Source: an uncultured Clostridia bacterium
GTDB lineage: Bacteria; Bacillota_A; Clostridia; Oscillospirales; Oscillospiraceae
DNA: 24,181 nt
Assembly (NCBI GenBank): GCA_947307375.1
Contig: CAMZIX010000007.1
Span: forward strand, 1 to 24,181
Reading direction: 5' to 3'
Under the pieces are notes generated by a model. It was not told where the DNA came from. It worked only from the letters and a program-made list of their open reading frames with translations, and ran no database searches. The position numbers and the translations under genes are program-made. Positions 7,373 through 14,972 of this stretch are shown here, piece by piece. Each line of letters opens with the position of its first letter. The first letter of the stretch is position 1.

Positions 7373-8843
7373 AGGGATTCTCCGTCGGGTAAGGCAGGCA
7401 CTTCGGCTGATTCCAGCCGATATCGCCGACGCCCAGGAACTTGAAGACCTCGAACAGCGCCTTGCCGTGATGGCCGAAGGCCACCGCGCCGTGGTGCGGG
7501 AAGCGCTTCTGGATCAGCACATGGCGGTAGAAGCGGCCCATCTCATGGATCGCGAACACGCCGATGCCGCCGAAGCTCGTCGTCGCCACGGGCAGCACCT
7601 CGCCCTCCGCGATGTAGGAGCGGAGCTTGCCCTCGCTGTCGCACTGGAGGCGGAAGAAGGTGATCTCGCCCGGGGCGATGTCGCCCTCGAGGGTGCCGCG
7701 GGTAAAGTCGGGCTCCGATCCGGCGGGCTCGAGCAGACGGTGCTGGATCAGCTGATACTTGACGGCGCGGTCAGCGCACATCTTGCAGCTCGGGGTGTTG
7801 CCGCAGTGGAAGCCCATGAAGGTATCGGTCAGCGTGTAGTCGAACTTGCCCTTGATCTCGCTCTCCCACATCTGCGCGGGCACGGAGTTGTTGATATCCA
7901 GCAGCGTGACCGCATCGCCGGAGACGCAGGCGCCAATGTACTCGCTCAGCGTGCCGTAGATATCGACCTCGCAGCTCACGGGGATGCCGCGGGAGGCCAG
8001 ACGGGAGTTGACGTAGCAGGGCTCAAAGCCGAACTGCTGCGGGAAGGCCGGCCAGCACTTGTCGGCGAAGGCGACGTACTTCCGCGCGCCCTTGTGCTCC
8101 TCCGCCCAGTCGAGCAGGGTCAGCTCGAACTGCGCCATGCGCTCCAGCAGGTCGGGGAAGTAGCGGCCCTCTCCCATCTCCTTCGCCATATCCTCGCAGA
8201 CCGCGGGGATGCGCGGATCTCCGGCGTGAGCCTTGTAGCTGACCAGCAGATCCAGCTCGCTGTTCTCCTCGACCTCGACGCCGAGCTCATACAGGCCCTT
8301 GATCGGCGCGTTGCAGGCGAAGAAGTCCTGCGGGCGCGGACCGAAGCTGATGATCTTGAGATTCTTCACGCCGATGACCGCGCGGGCGACCGGGAAGAAG
8401 TCCTTGATCATTTTGCCGATGTCCTCCGCCGTGCCGACGGGGTACTCGGGGATATAGCCCGGCAAATGCCGCATGCCGAGGTTGTAGGAGCAGTTGAGCA
8501 TGCCGCAGTAGGCGTCGCCGCGGCCGTTGATCAGGTCGCCGTCGCCCTCGGCGGCCGCGACGAACATGCAGGGGCCGTCGAAGTACTTGGCGATCAGGGT
8601 CTCGGGCGTCTCGGGGCCGAAGTTGCCGAGGAACACGACCAGGGCGTTGCAGCCGGCGGCCTTGACGTCCTCAACGGCCTTGAGCATGTCCTTTTCGTTC
8701 TCCACGGTGACAGGGCACTCGTAGATGTTGCCGCCGCAGGTCTTCACGATGGCGGCGCGGCGCGCTTTGCTCAGCGCGATGGGGAAGCAGTCGCGGCTGA
8801 CGGCGATCAGGCCGAGCTTGACTTCGGGAATGTTGGTCATCAT
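7365..8843 (-). CDS. L-fucose/L-arabinose isomerase family protein
   Basis: This 492-aa protein has the FucI/AraA aldose-ketose isomerase architecture. Candidate Mn2+ ligands in the expected order are E292 (SCEVDIYG), D316 (TLLDINNS) and a histidine in the FPHHGAVAFGHHG segment (H450/H451 or H458/H459). A Cys cluster (C347, C353, C356) is present near the active-site region. The ATG at 8843 is followed directly by a second ATG; AAGGAGG lies 9 bases upstream, inside the end of the DUF4867 gene. The enzyme probably converts an aldose (L-arabinose, D-arabinose, L-fucose or similar) to the ketose that a neighbouring FGGY kinase phosphorylates. It is the only isomerase in the window, so it may be the entry step of the pathway. 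Exact substrate is uncertain. Confidence 0.85.
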   Translation of the reverse strand: MMTNIPEVKLGLIAVSRDCFPIALSKARRAAIVKTCGGNIYECPVTVENEKDMLKAVEDVKAAGCNALVVFLGNFGPETPETLIAKYFDGPCMFVAAAEGDGDLINGRGDAYCGMLNCSYNLGMRHLPGYIPEYPVGTAEDIGKMIKDFFPVARAVIGVKNLKIISFGPRPQDFFACNAPIKGLYELGVEVEENSELDLLVSYKAHAGDPRIPAVCEDMAKEMGEGRYFPDLLERMAQFELTLLDWAEEHKGARKYVAFADKCWPAFPQQFGFEPCYVNSRLASRGIPVSCEVDIYGTLSEYIGACVSGDAVTLLDINNSVPAQMWESEIKGKFDYTLTDTFMGFHCGNTPSCKMCADRAVKYQLIQHRLLEPAGSEPDFTRGTLEGDIAPGEITFFRLQCDSEGKLRSYIAEGEVLPVATTSFGGIGVFAIHEMGRFYRHVLIQKRFPHHGAVAFGHHGKALFEVFKFLGVGDIGWNQPKCLPYPTENPFA

Positions 8844-8844
8844 C

Positions 8845-9477
8845 TTACAGATCCTCCTTGATGTCTATATTCAGGCCGCGCAGACCGATGTGCGCGCCGT
8901 TTTTCGCTTCGTTGGAATCGGGATGCGCCAGCAGCCACTTGTTGCGGGCGGTCATCCAGGTATCTTCCTCGTTTTTCGGCTCATAGGCCGGCTTCTCGGT
9001 GTTGGTGCCCTTCGGCAGCACCACCGCCACGCGGAAGCCGCAGTGCGGACAGGTGTGGCAGGGCGCGTAATGGAGGGTCGTGGCAAAGACCTCGACCGGC
9101 AGGCCCTTCGGCACGCGGAAGGCCTTGACCTTGTCCGTATCGAGCACGCCGTCGACGATCTCATCCTGTTTGGCCAGCAGCAGGATAAAGTCCTTCCAGC
9201 CGATGTTGATCTCGCTGTCCCGGTGGTATTCGAGACAGTTGAGCTTCGTGTTGTGCCCCCAGCACATGCCGAGCTGGATCGGCATGCCGCCGTAGGCGCG
9301 GTCCCGGAGCTCCTGGAAGATCGCGCAGGCCTCCAGGCTGTCGATGCCGGGCTGATAGGCCGTGCCCTCCGGCATCGGGACGGCCTCCATGGCCGCCAGC
9401 AGCTCCTGCGTGTCATAGCCCTCCAGCAGCTTGCCGTAGGCCTTGAATTCCGGGTCTTTGACCGAATAGATCTTCAT
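8845..9477 (-). CDS. DUF4867 family protein
   Basis: This 210-aa soluble protein resembles the DUF4867 family, found beside sugar kinases and isomerases. The middle of the protein looks cupin-like: GHNTKLNCLEYHR (H75, E83, H85) could supply metal ligands. A Cys/His-rich stretch follows (C140, H141, C143, H145, C146), resembling a metal site. The ATG at 9477 follows GGAGGG. The gene lies 12 bp after xylulokinase and ends one base before the isomerase start, whose ribosome binding site it contains. This tight packing between kinase and isomerase suggests a role in the same sugar pathway, perhaps an anomer/epimer-handling enzyme or a second isomerase; that is an inference. Confidence 0.75.
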   Translation of the reverse strand: MKIYSVKDPEFKAYGKLLEGYDTQELLAAMEAVPMPEGTAYQPGIDSLEACAIFQELRDRAYGGMPIQLGMCWGHNTKLNCLEYHRDSEINIGWKDFILLLAKQDEIVDGVLDTDKVKAFRVPKGLPVEVFATTLHYAPCHTCPHCGFRVAVVLPKGTNTEKPAYEPKNEEDTWMTARNKWLLAHPDSNEAKNGAHIGLRGLNIDIKEDL

Positions 9478-9489
9478 GCTTTGCCCTCC

Positions 9490-10977
9490 TTACCGGATCT
9501 CCGGAAACAGGTTTTTCACCGCCGGATAGATTTTTCTGAATTTCTGATACTGCGCCTCGTAGCGCGCGGTCAGCGCGGGATCGGGCTCGGTCGTCGAGGC
9601 CAGCTCCACCAGCGCGTCCGCCGCCGCCTGCACCGTCGGGAACAGGCCGCAGCCCACCATCGCGAGCATCGCGCCGCCGTAGCCGGGTCCCTGCTCGGTC
9701 TTGACCATGTCCAGCGGGATGCCGAGGACATTGGCAAAGATCGTCCGCCAGAGCGGGCTCTTGGCGCCGCCGCCGCAGAGGAAGCTGCGCGGGATGTCGA
9801 GGCCGAGGCTCTTCGCCACCTCGAAGGAATCGCGGATCGCGAAGGCCACGCCCTCCAGCACCGCCTGGACCAGGTCGGCGCGGCTCGTGTCCATCGTCAT
9901 GCCGATGAAGCAGCCGCGGGCGTTCACGTCGTTGATCGGGCTGCGCTCGCCCATCAGGTAGGGCAGGAAGAAAACGTGGTTCCGTCCCAGCTTCTCCTCG
10001 GTCAGATCCTTTTGCTCGGCGGCGTAGTCCGTCGTTTTCAGGATGTCGTCGCAGAGCCACTTGTTGCAGCTGGCCGCCGAGAGCATGCAGCCCATCAGAT
10101 GGAAGCCGCCGTCCGCGTGCGCGAAGGCGTGCAGGGCGTTGTTCGGGTCGACGCCGAAGCTGCGCGAGGAGATGAAGACCGTGCCGCTGGTGCCGAGGGA
10201 GATGTTGCAGCCGCCCTCGCCCACGACGCCGGTTCCGACCGCAGCGGCGGCGTTGTCGCCCGCGCCGGCGACGACCTTGCAGTCGCGCGGCAGGCCGAGG
10301 GAGCCGGACACGAAGCCCTGGATCGTGCCGATGACCTCGTAGCTCTCAAAGAGCTTCGGCATCTGCGCTTCGGTGACGCCGCAGATGTCCAGCATCTCCT
10401 GCGACCAGCGCTTGTGCTGCACGTCCAGCAGCAGCATGCCGCTCGCGTCGGAATAGTCGCAGCTGTGCACGCCGGTCAGGCGGTAGTTGATGTAGTCCTT
10501 CGGCAGCATGATCTTTCGGATGCGCGCGAAGTTCTCCGGCTCGTGCTTTTTCATCCACAGGATCTTCGGTGCGGTGAAGCCGGCGAAGGCGATGTTCGCC
10601 GTCAGCGCCGAGAGCTTCTCCTTGCCGATCACGCCGTTGAGGTACTCGACCTCCTCGCCGGTGCGTCCGTCGTTCCAGAGGATCGCCGGGCGGATCACGC
10701 GGTCGGCTTCGTCCAGCACAACGAGCCCGTGCATCTGTCCGCCGACGCCGATGCCGCGCACCTCGGACTTGTCCACATGCTCGGTCAGCTCGAGGATGCC
10801 GTGCTGCACGGCCTTCCACCAGTCCGCCGGGTTCTGCTCGGACCAGCCGGGCTGCGGAAAGGACAGCGGATACTCCTTCGTGACGCTTCTTACGATGCTT
10901 CCCTTCTCGTCCACCAGCAGCAGCTTCGCCGCCGAGGTGCCGAGGTCAATGCCGATATACAGACTCGTAACGACCAC
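9490..10977 (-). CDS. xylB: Xylulokinase (FGGY family)
   Basis: This kinase of about 490 aa phosphorylates D-xylulose to D-xylulose 5-phosphate with ATP. Evidence: phosphate-1 motif YIGIDLGTSAAKLLLVD near the N-terminus, the XylB substrate signature GGQMHGLV (residues 79-85), LPKDYINYRLTG (158-169), and GAGDNAAAAVGTG with the likely catalytic base D241. The C-terminal ATP site CGGGAKSPLWR is also present. The start is uncertain: the GTG at 10977 overlaps its own AGGAGG, while a CTG at 10962 lies 14 bases after it; no ATG is available. The protein would begin with (M)LYIGIDLG if the later start is used. No xylA gene is near, so the D-xylulose source may be the FucI-type isomerase or a remote gene. 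Confidence 0.92.
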   Translation of the reverse strand: MVVTSLYIGIDLGTSAAKLLLVDEKGSIVRSVTKEYPLSFPQPGWSEQNPADWWKAVQHGILELTEHVDKSEVRGIGVGGQMHGLVVLDEADRVIRPAILWNDGRTGEEVEYLNGVIGKEKLSALTANIAFAGFTAPKILWMKKHEPENFARIRKIMLPKDYINYRLTGVHSCDYSDASGMLLLDVQHKRWSQEMLDICGVTEAQMPKLFESYEVIGTIQGFVSGSLGLPRDCKVVAGAGDNAAAAVGTGVVGEGGCNISLGTSGTVFISSRSFGVDPNNALHAFAHADGGFHLMGCMLSAASCNKWLCDDILKTTDYAAEQKDLTEEKLGRNHVFFLPYLMGERSPINDVNARGCFIGMTMDTSRADLVQAVLEGVAFAIRDSFEVAKSLGLDIPRSFLCGGGAKSPLWRTIFANVLGIPLDMVKTEQGPGYGGAMLAMVGCGLFPTVQAAADALVELASTTEPDPALTARYEAQYQKFRKIYPAVKNLFPEIR

Positions 10978-10984
10978 CTCCTAT

Positions 10985-11020
10985 GGATTTCGGAAATCCG
11001 CTCAGTCTCCGGACTGAGCG
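10985..11020 (-). other. Two back-to-back hairpins before xylulokinase
   Basis: A 6-bp stem (10985-10990 with 10994-10999) abuts a 9-bp stem (10999-11007 with 11012-11020). The second one covers the stop codon of the small membrane protein gene. On the mRNA (minus) strand there is no T-tract after either, so they look like RNA processing or translation-control structures rather than a terminator. Confidence 0.45.
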
Positions 11021-11280
11021 TCTTTTGTTTTCTCCTGCGCCTGCTTCTCCGCGCGGTAACGCCGCACGGTGTATGCGATGACCGCCGCGCCCGCCAGCGC
11101 GAAAAAGATCCCGCTGCCCCAGGCAAACCACGGCGCCATCGTGTTTTTCCCGTTCAGGAAGTCGCGGATCAGCGACACGCCCAAATAAATCAGATAGGCT
11201 CCGACGACCGCGCGCAGCGCGGCCCGGTTCATTGACTGCGCCCCGCCGGCGCTTTTCTTTCCGCTCTCGTCTCCGTTCAT
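11002..11280 (-). CDS. Small two-helix membrane protein, unknown function
   Basis: This 92-aa protein has two predicted transmembrane helices, about residues 22-42 (VVGAYLIYLGVSLI) and 51-72 (WFAWGSGIFFALAGAAVIAY). A charged C-terminal tail is rich in Lys, Gln and Glu. The ATG at 11280 has AAAGGAG 7 bases upstream; a later Met at residue 17 is possible. The gene follows the MmsB-like permease after a hairpin and precedes xylulokinase by 24 bp, so it may be the first gene of a kinase-isomerase unit or be reached by read-through. The family is not recognised. It could be an accessory subunit of the importer or an unrelated membrane protein. Confidence 0.65.
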   Translation of the reverse strand: MNGDESGKKSAGGAQSMNRAALRAVVGAYLIYLGVSLIRDFLNGKNTMAPWFAWGSGIFFALAGAAVIAYTVRRYRAEKQAQEKTKDAQSGD

Positions 11281-11299
11281 GACGCGGGCTCCTTTCGAT

Positions 11300-11332
11300 A
11301 AAACGGACGGCCCTTGTACAGCCGTCCGTTTT
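11300..11332 (-). terminator. Hairpin after the MmsB-like permease
   Basis: A perfect 12-bp stem (11300-11311 with 11321-11332) with a 9-nt loop lies 12 bp past the permease stop. On the minus strand it is followed only by TTTTATCG, so it is a weak or partial terminator. It separates the transporter pair from the kinase-isomerase genes. Confidence 0.65.
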
Positions 11333-11343
11333 CATAAAGCCAA

Positions 11344-12516
11344 TCAGCTGTTCTTCTTCTTGGAAACCACGTCGAAGATGACGGCGGCCAGCAGGACCAG
11401 GCCCTTGACGACCTTCTGGTAGTTCGCGTCGACGCCCATGATGCTCATGCCGATGTTGATAACGCCCATCAGCAGCGCGCCGATGATGACGCCCGGCACG
11501 GTGCCGACGCCGCCGTAGGCGGAAGCGCCGCCGATGAAGCAGGAGCCGATGGCGTCCATCTCATAGTTCTGGCCGTAGGTCGGCTGCGCGGAGGTCATGC
11601 GGGCGATCGTCAGGATGCCGGCGAGACCGGCCAGCAGGCCCATGTTCGCGTAGGCGAAGAAGTAGATCTTCCTCGTGTCGATACCGGAGAGCTTCGTAGC
11701 CGTCTCATTGCCGCCGATGGCGTACAGATAACGGCCGACGGTCGTCTTGGAGGTGATGTAGGTGTAGATCAGCACCACGATCGCGACCCACAGCAGGGCC
11801 ATCGGGATGCCCTTGTACTGGGCCAGACGCATCGTGAAGAACATCACGACCGCCACGATAATCACGGCCTTGATGATGGTCTTGGCCATGGAATCGACCT
11901 CCAGGCCGTTGCGCTTGCGGACGCCGCGGCTGCGGAGCGTGAAGAACAGATACAGCGCGCAGGCCAGGGCGCCCACCACGATGCAGAGGATGTTGATCCC
12001 CTCTCCGTGGAAGAAGTCCGGCACATAGCAGTTGGCGCCGCCGCCGAAGATCTGCACGAACTTGGCGTTGGTGACGGAGACCGTCTTGCCCTGCAGCACG
12101 ACGTTCGACAGGCCGCGGAACACCATCATGCCCGACAGGGTGGTGATAAAGGGCGGGACCTTGACATAGGCGATCCAGAAGGCCTGCCAGGCGCCGATCA
12201 GCAGACCGGTGACCAGCATGACCAGCACCGCCAGCCACATGTTCAGGTCGCTGCGCATCATCACGGCGCCGACGGTGCCGACGAAGCAGACCACCGAGCC
12301 GACCGACAGGTCGATGTTGCCGCCGGTCAGGATGCACAGCAGCATGCCGGTGGCCAGAACGAACACATAGGCGTTCTGCGCGATGATGTTCGTCAGGTTC
12401 TGCGGCAAAAGAAGCTTGCCGTTGGTGCGCCAGGCGAAGAAGGCCGTCACCAGGACCAGCGCGATGATCATCGTGTACTTCTGAACAAAACTCAGGATTT
12501 TAGTTTTTGTCGTCAT
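11344..12516 (-). CDS. mmsB: Sugar ABC transporter permease, multiple-monosaccharide type (MmsB/GguB-like)
   Basis: This 390-aa membrane protein with about ten hydrophobic segments belongs to the RbsC/XylH/GguB permease family. The diagnostic segments [31 protein letters not shown] and, near the C-terminus, [21 protein letters not shown] are all present. A longer loop in the middle (about residues 160-230) resembles the GguB/XylH subgroup rather than RbsC. The ATG at 12516 overlaps the stop of the ATPase gene by 4 bp and follows AAAGGAGA, indicating coupling. With the ATPase it would form the membrane channel of a ChvE-GguA-GguB-type importer for aldoses such as xylose, arabinose, glucose or galactose. 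No binding-protein gene adjoins it. Confidence 0.9.
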   Translation of the reverse strand: MTTKTKILSFVQKYTMIIALVLVTAFFAWRTNGKLLLPQNLTNIIAQNAYVFVLATGMLLCILTGGNIDLSVGSVVCFVGTVGAVMMRSDLNMWLAVLVMLVTGLLIGAWQAFWIAYVKVPPFITTLSGMMVFRGLSNVVLQGKTVSVTNAKFVQIFGGGANCYVPDFFHGEGINILCIVVGALACALYLFFTLRSRGVRKRNGLEVDSMAKTIIKAVIIVAVVMFFTMRLAQYKGIPMALLWVAIVVLIYTYITSKTTVGRYLYAIGGNETATKLSGIDTRKIYFFAYANMGLLAGLAGILTIARMTSAQPTYGQNYEMDAIGSCFIGGASAYGGVGTVPGVIIGALLMGVINIGMSIMGVDANYQKVVKGLVLLAAVIFDVVSKKKNS

Positions 12517-14072
12517 TGCTCTTTCTCCTTTTCTGCCTTTGCCGGATCCGTGGAAAGAATACAGGCCATGATCTTCTCCTGGCTGGCGTCCTGGCGGTAA
12601 AACTCACCGACGATGCGTCCTTCGTTGAGCACGTAGATCCGGTCGCTCATGCCCAGGACCTCGGGAAGCTCCGAGGAGATCATAATGACGGATTTGCCCT
12701 CCGCCACCAGATCGTTGATGATGCAGTAGATCTCATATTTCGCGCCGACGTCGATGCCTCGTGTCGGCTCGTCCAGGATCAGGATGTCCGGGTCGGCGTA
12801 CATCCACTTGGCCAGCAGCACCTTCTGCTGGTTGCCGCCGGAGAGGTTCCCGACGTTCTGCCGGACCGAGGGCGTCTTGGTGTTCAGCTTTTTCCGGTAT
12901 TCCTCCGCCACCGCGAGCTCCTTGTCCTGGTTGATCACGCCGCGCTTGGAAACGCCCTTGAGGTTGGCGAGCGTGGTGTTGACGGAGATCGGGTTCGAGA
13001 GGATCAGGCCGCTGCCCTTGCGGTCCTCGGTGACGTAGGCCAGGCCCGCGTCGATCGCCTGCCGCGGCGAGTGGAGCTTGACCTCTTTCCCGTGGATCTC
13101 AACGGTGCCGGAGATCTCCGAGCCGTAGCTGCGGCCGAAGATCGACATGGCCAGCTCCGTGCGGCCCGCGCCCATCAGGCCGGAGAAGCCGACGACCTCG
13201 CCCTTGCGCACGGTGAAGGAGACGTCGTCGATGACCTTCTTTTCCGTGTAGACCGGGTGGTAGACGTTCCAGTGCTTGACCTCCAGCGCCACGTCGCCGA
13301 TCTCGACGCCGCTGCGTCTGGGGAAGCGGTCCTCCATTTCACGGCCGACCATGCCGCGGATGATGCGGTCCTCGCTGATGTCGTCGACGCCCTTGTGCAG
13401 CGTCTCGATCGTCTTGCCGTCGCGCAGGATGGTGATGTCGTCCGCGACATAGGAGACCTCGTTGATCTTGTGCGAAATGATGATCGAGGTCATGCCCTGC
13501 TTCTTGAATTCCAGCAGCAGGTCCAGCAGCGCCTGCGAGTCCTCCTCGTTGAGGGAGGAGGTCGGCTCGTCGAGGATCATCAGGCGGGCGTTCTTGGCCA
13601 GCGCCTTGGCGATCTCGACCATCTGCTGCTTGCCGACGCCGATATCCTTGATCAGCGTCTTGGACGACTCCGTCAGGCCGACGATCTTCAGATATTTCGT
13701 TGCCTCGGCATGGGTCTTGTCCCAGTCGATGGCAAATTTTTTCCCTTGTTCGTTCCCCAGGAACATGTTTTCCCCGATGCTCATATAGGGCACGAGCGCC
13801 AGCTCCTGGTGGATGATGACGATGCCTTTTTCTTCGCTGTCCTTGATTTTGGAGAACTTGCATACTTCTCCCTCGTATACAATGTCTCCGGAGTAGCTGC
13901 CGTAGGGATACCAGCCGCTGAGCACGTTCATCAGCGTGGACTTTCCCGCGCCGTTTTCACCGACCAGGGCGTGGATGCTGCCCTTTTTGACGGCGAAGTT
14001 GACGTTGTCAAGCGCCTTGACGCCCGGGAATTCCTTGGTGATCCCCCGCATTTCCAGAATGTTGTCCGACAA
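12513..14072 (-). CDS. mmsA: Sugar ABC transporter ATP-binding protein, multiple-monosaccharide type (MmsA/GguA-like)
   Basis: This 519-aa protein contains two ABC domains in tandem. The first has Walker [10 protein letters not shown] (38-46), signature [15 protein letters not shown] and Walker [13 protein letters not shown]. The second has the degenerate P-loop LMGAGRTEL (about 299-307) usual in this family, with LSGGNQQKV (410-418) and [15 protein letters not shown]. The start is taken as TTG at 14072 because GGAGGGG lies six bases upstream and homologues begin at this point ([20 protein letters not shown]); an open frame continues to 14234 but covers the promoter. It overlaps the MmsB-like permease by 4 bp. 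Family members drive ChvE-dependent uptake of several monosaccharides. Confidence 0.92.
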   Translation of the reverse strand: MSDNILEMRGITKEFPGVKALDNVNFAVKKGSIHALVGENGAGKSTLMNVLSGWYPYGSYSGDIVYEGEVCKFSKIKDSEEKGIVIIHQELALVPYMSIGENMFLGNEQGKKFAIDWDKTHAEATKYLKIVGLTESSKTLIKDIGVGKQQMVEIAKALAKNARLMILDEPTSSLNEEDSQALLDLLLEFKKQGMTSIIISHKINEVSYVADDITILRDGKTIETLHKGVDDISEDRIIRGMVGREMEDRFPRRSGVEIGDVALEVKHWNVYHPVYTEKKVIDDVSFTVRKGEVVGFSGLMGAGRTELAMSIFGRSYGSEISGTVEIHGKEVKLHSPRQAIDAGLAYVTEDRKGSGLILSNPISVNTTLANLKGVSKRGVINQDKELAVAEEYRKKLNTKTPSVRQNVGNLSGGNQQKVLLAKWMYADPDILILDEPTRGIDVGAKYEIYCIINDLVAEGKSVIMISSELPEVLGMSDRIYVLNEGRIVGEFYRQDASQEKIMACILSTDPAKAEKEKEQ

Positions 14073-14114
14073 ATTATCCCCTCCAAATCCGAGAGCTTCC
14101 TTGTTTTTTTGTCT

Positions 14115-14134
14115 CCGGACGGAAGCCCGTCCGG
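14115..14134 (-). promoter_or_regulatory. Hairpin in the mmsA leader
   Basis: A perfect 8-bp GC stem (14115-14122 with 14127-14134), loop AAGC on the plus strand, sits within the predicted leader of about 127 nt. On the transcript it is followed by an A-run, not a T-run, so it is not a terminator. It might tune leader stability or translation. Confidence 0.4.
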
Positions 14135-14205
14135 GCCGCCCGGGAATACTCCTGCGCCCGTTCCGGTTTTTTCGCGGAAAGCGCGCAGAAAAGCTTCCAA
14201 AACTG

Positions 14206-14234
14206 ATTTTACAAACAGGAGTCCTGCTTGTCAA
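14206..14234 (-). promoter_or_regulatory. Sigma-A promoter of the mmsA-mmsB unit
   Basis: On the minus strand a perfect TTGACA (14229-14234) is followed after exactly 17 bp by TAAAAT (14206-14211). The expected start site is near 14199, giving a leader of about 127 nt. The twelve bases around the -10 (TTTGTAAAATCA) are identical to those at the promoter of the binding-protein gene. An inverted repeat (14234-14239 with 14244-14249) lies directly upstream of the -35 and may be the 3' end structure of araD or an operator. Confidence 0.8.
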
Positions 14235-14249
14235 GGCGCTTTAGCGCCT
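14234..14249 (-). terminator. Short hairpin after araD, adjoining the next promoter
   Basis: A 6-bp stem AGGCGC/GCGCCT with a 4-nt loop lies about 27 bp downstream of the araD stop and directly abuts the -35 of the mmsA promoter. There is no T-run after it on the minus strand, so termination would be weak. It could equally be an operator half-site pair. Confidence 0.35.
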
Positions 14250-14276
14250 GAAAAGCGGCGGCTTTTTCCCCGGCGC

Positions 14277-14972
14277 TCAGCCCTGTCCGTAGTAGGCGTT
14301 TTTGCCGTGCTTGCGGAGATAGTGCTTGTCCTGCAGCTCCTGCGGCGCGGGCCGGACCTGCGGGTCGATCTGCTCGCAGCGGTAGGCCATTTTGGCGACT
14401 TCCTCGAGCACGACCGCGTTGTGCACGGCCTCGGCGGGATCCTTGCCCCAGGCGAAGGGCCCGTGGTTTTTGCAGAGGCAGCCGGGCACGGCGGCGGGAT
14501 CTTTTCCGAGCCGCGCGAACTCGCTGACGATCAGGAGCCCCGTGTTTCGCTCATAGGCCTCCTCGATCTCTTCCTTCGTCAGGCAGCGCAGGCACGGGAT
14601 GTCGCCGTAGAAATAGTCCGCGTGCGTCGTGCCGTAGCAGGGGATGTCCCGCCCGGCCTGCGCCCAGGAGGTCGCAAAGCTCGAATGGGTATGGACGATA
14701 CCGCCGATCTCCGGGAAAGCCTTGTAGAGCTCTGTGTGCGTCGCGGTGTCGCTGGAGGGCTTCCACTTGCCCTCGACCACGTTTCCGTCCAGGTCGACCA
14801 CGACCATATCGTCGGGCGTCATGCCCTCATAGTCCACGCCCGAAGGCTTGATGACGACAAGGTTTTTCTCCCGGTCGATCCCGCTGACGTTGCCCCAGGT
14901 AAAGGTCACCAGACCGTACTTCGGCAGCAGCAGGTTGGCCTCGCAGACGGTTTTTCTGAGTCCCTCAAGCAT
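14277..14972 (-). CDS. araD: L-ribulose-5-phosphate 4-epimerase
   Basis: This 231-aa class II aldolase-fold enzyme converts L-ribulose 5-phosphate to D-xylulose 5-phosphate, delivering pentoses to the pentose phosphate or phosphoketolase route. The zinc ligands known from E. coli AraD (D76, H95, H97, H171) are found here shifted by one: D75 (SSDTATH), H94 and H96 (GIVHTHSS), H170 ([10 protein letters not shown]). TWGNVSG near the N-terminus and KPSGVDYE (phosphate binding) are also diagnostic. The length is exactly that of the family. The ATG at 14972 overlaps the end of the FGGY kinase gene by 8 bp, so the two are coupled. Ulaf/SgbE-type epimerases are close relatives, but substrate and product are the same. 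Confidence 0.95.
   Translation of the reverse strand: MLEGLRKTVCEANLLLPKYGLVTFTWGNVSGIDREKNLVVIKPSGVDYEGMTPDDMVVVDLDGNVVEGKWKPSSDTATHTELYKAFPEIGGIVHTHSSFATSWAQAGRDIPCYGTTHADYFYGDIPCLRCLTKEEIEEAYERNTGLLIVSEFARLGKDPAAVPGCLCKNHGPFAWGKDPAEAVHNAVVLEEVAKMAYRCEQIDPQVRPAPQELQDKHYLRKHGKNAYYGQG

Noticed and set aside
10999..11032. Plus-strand terminator (stem followed by TCTTTTGTTTTC)
   Set aside because: No plus-strand gene lies upstream of it; all neighbours are on the minus strand.
8725..11235. An 836-codon open frame on the plus strand opposite DUF4867 and xylulokinase
   Set aside because: Shadow of real minus-strand genes, with low-complexity composition and no start signals.
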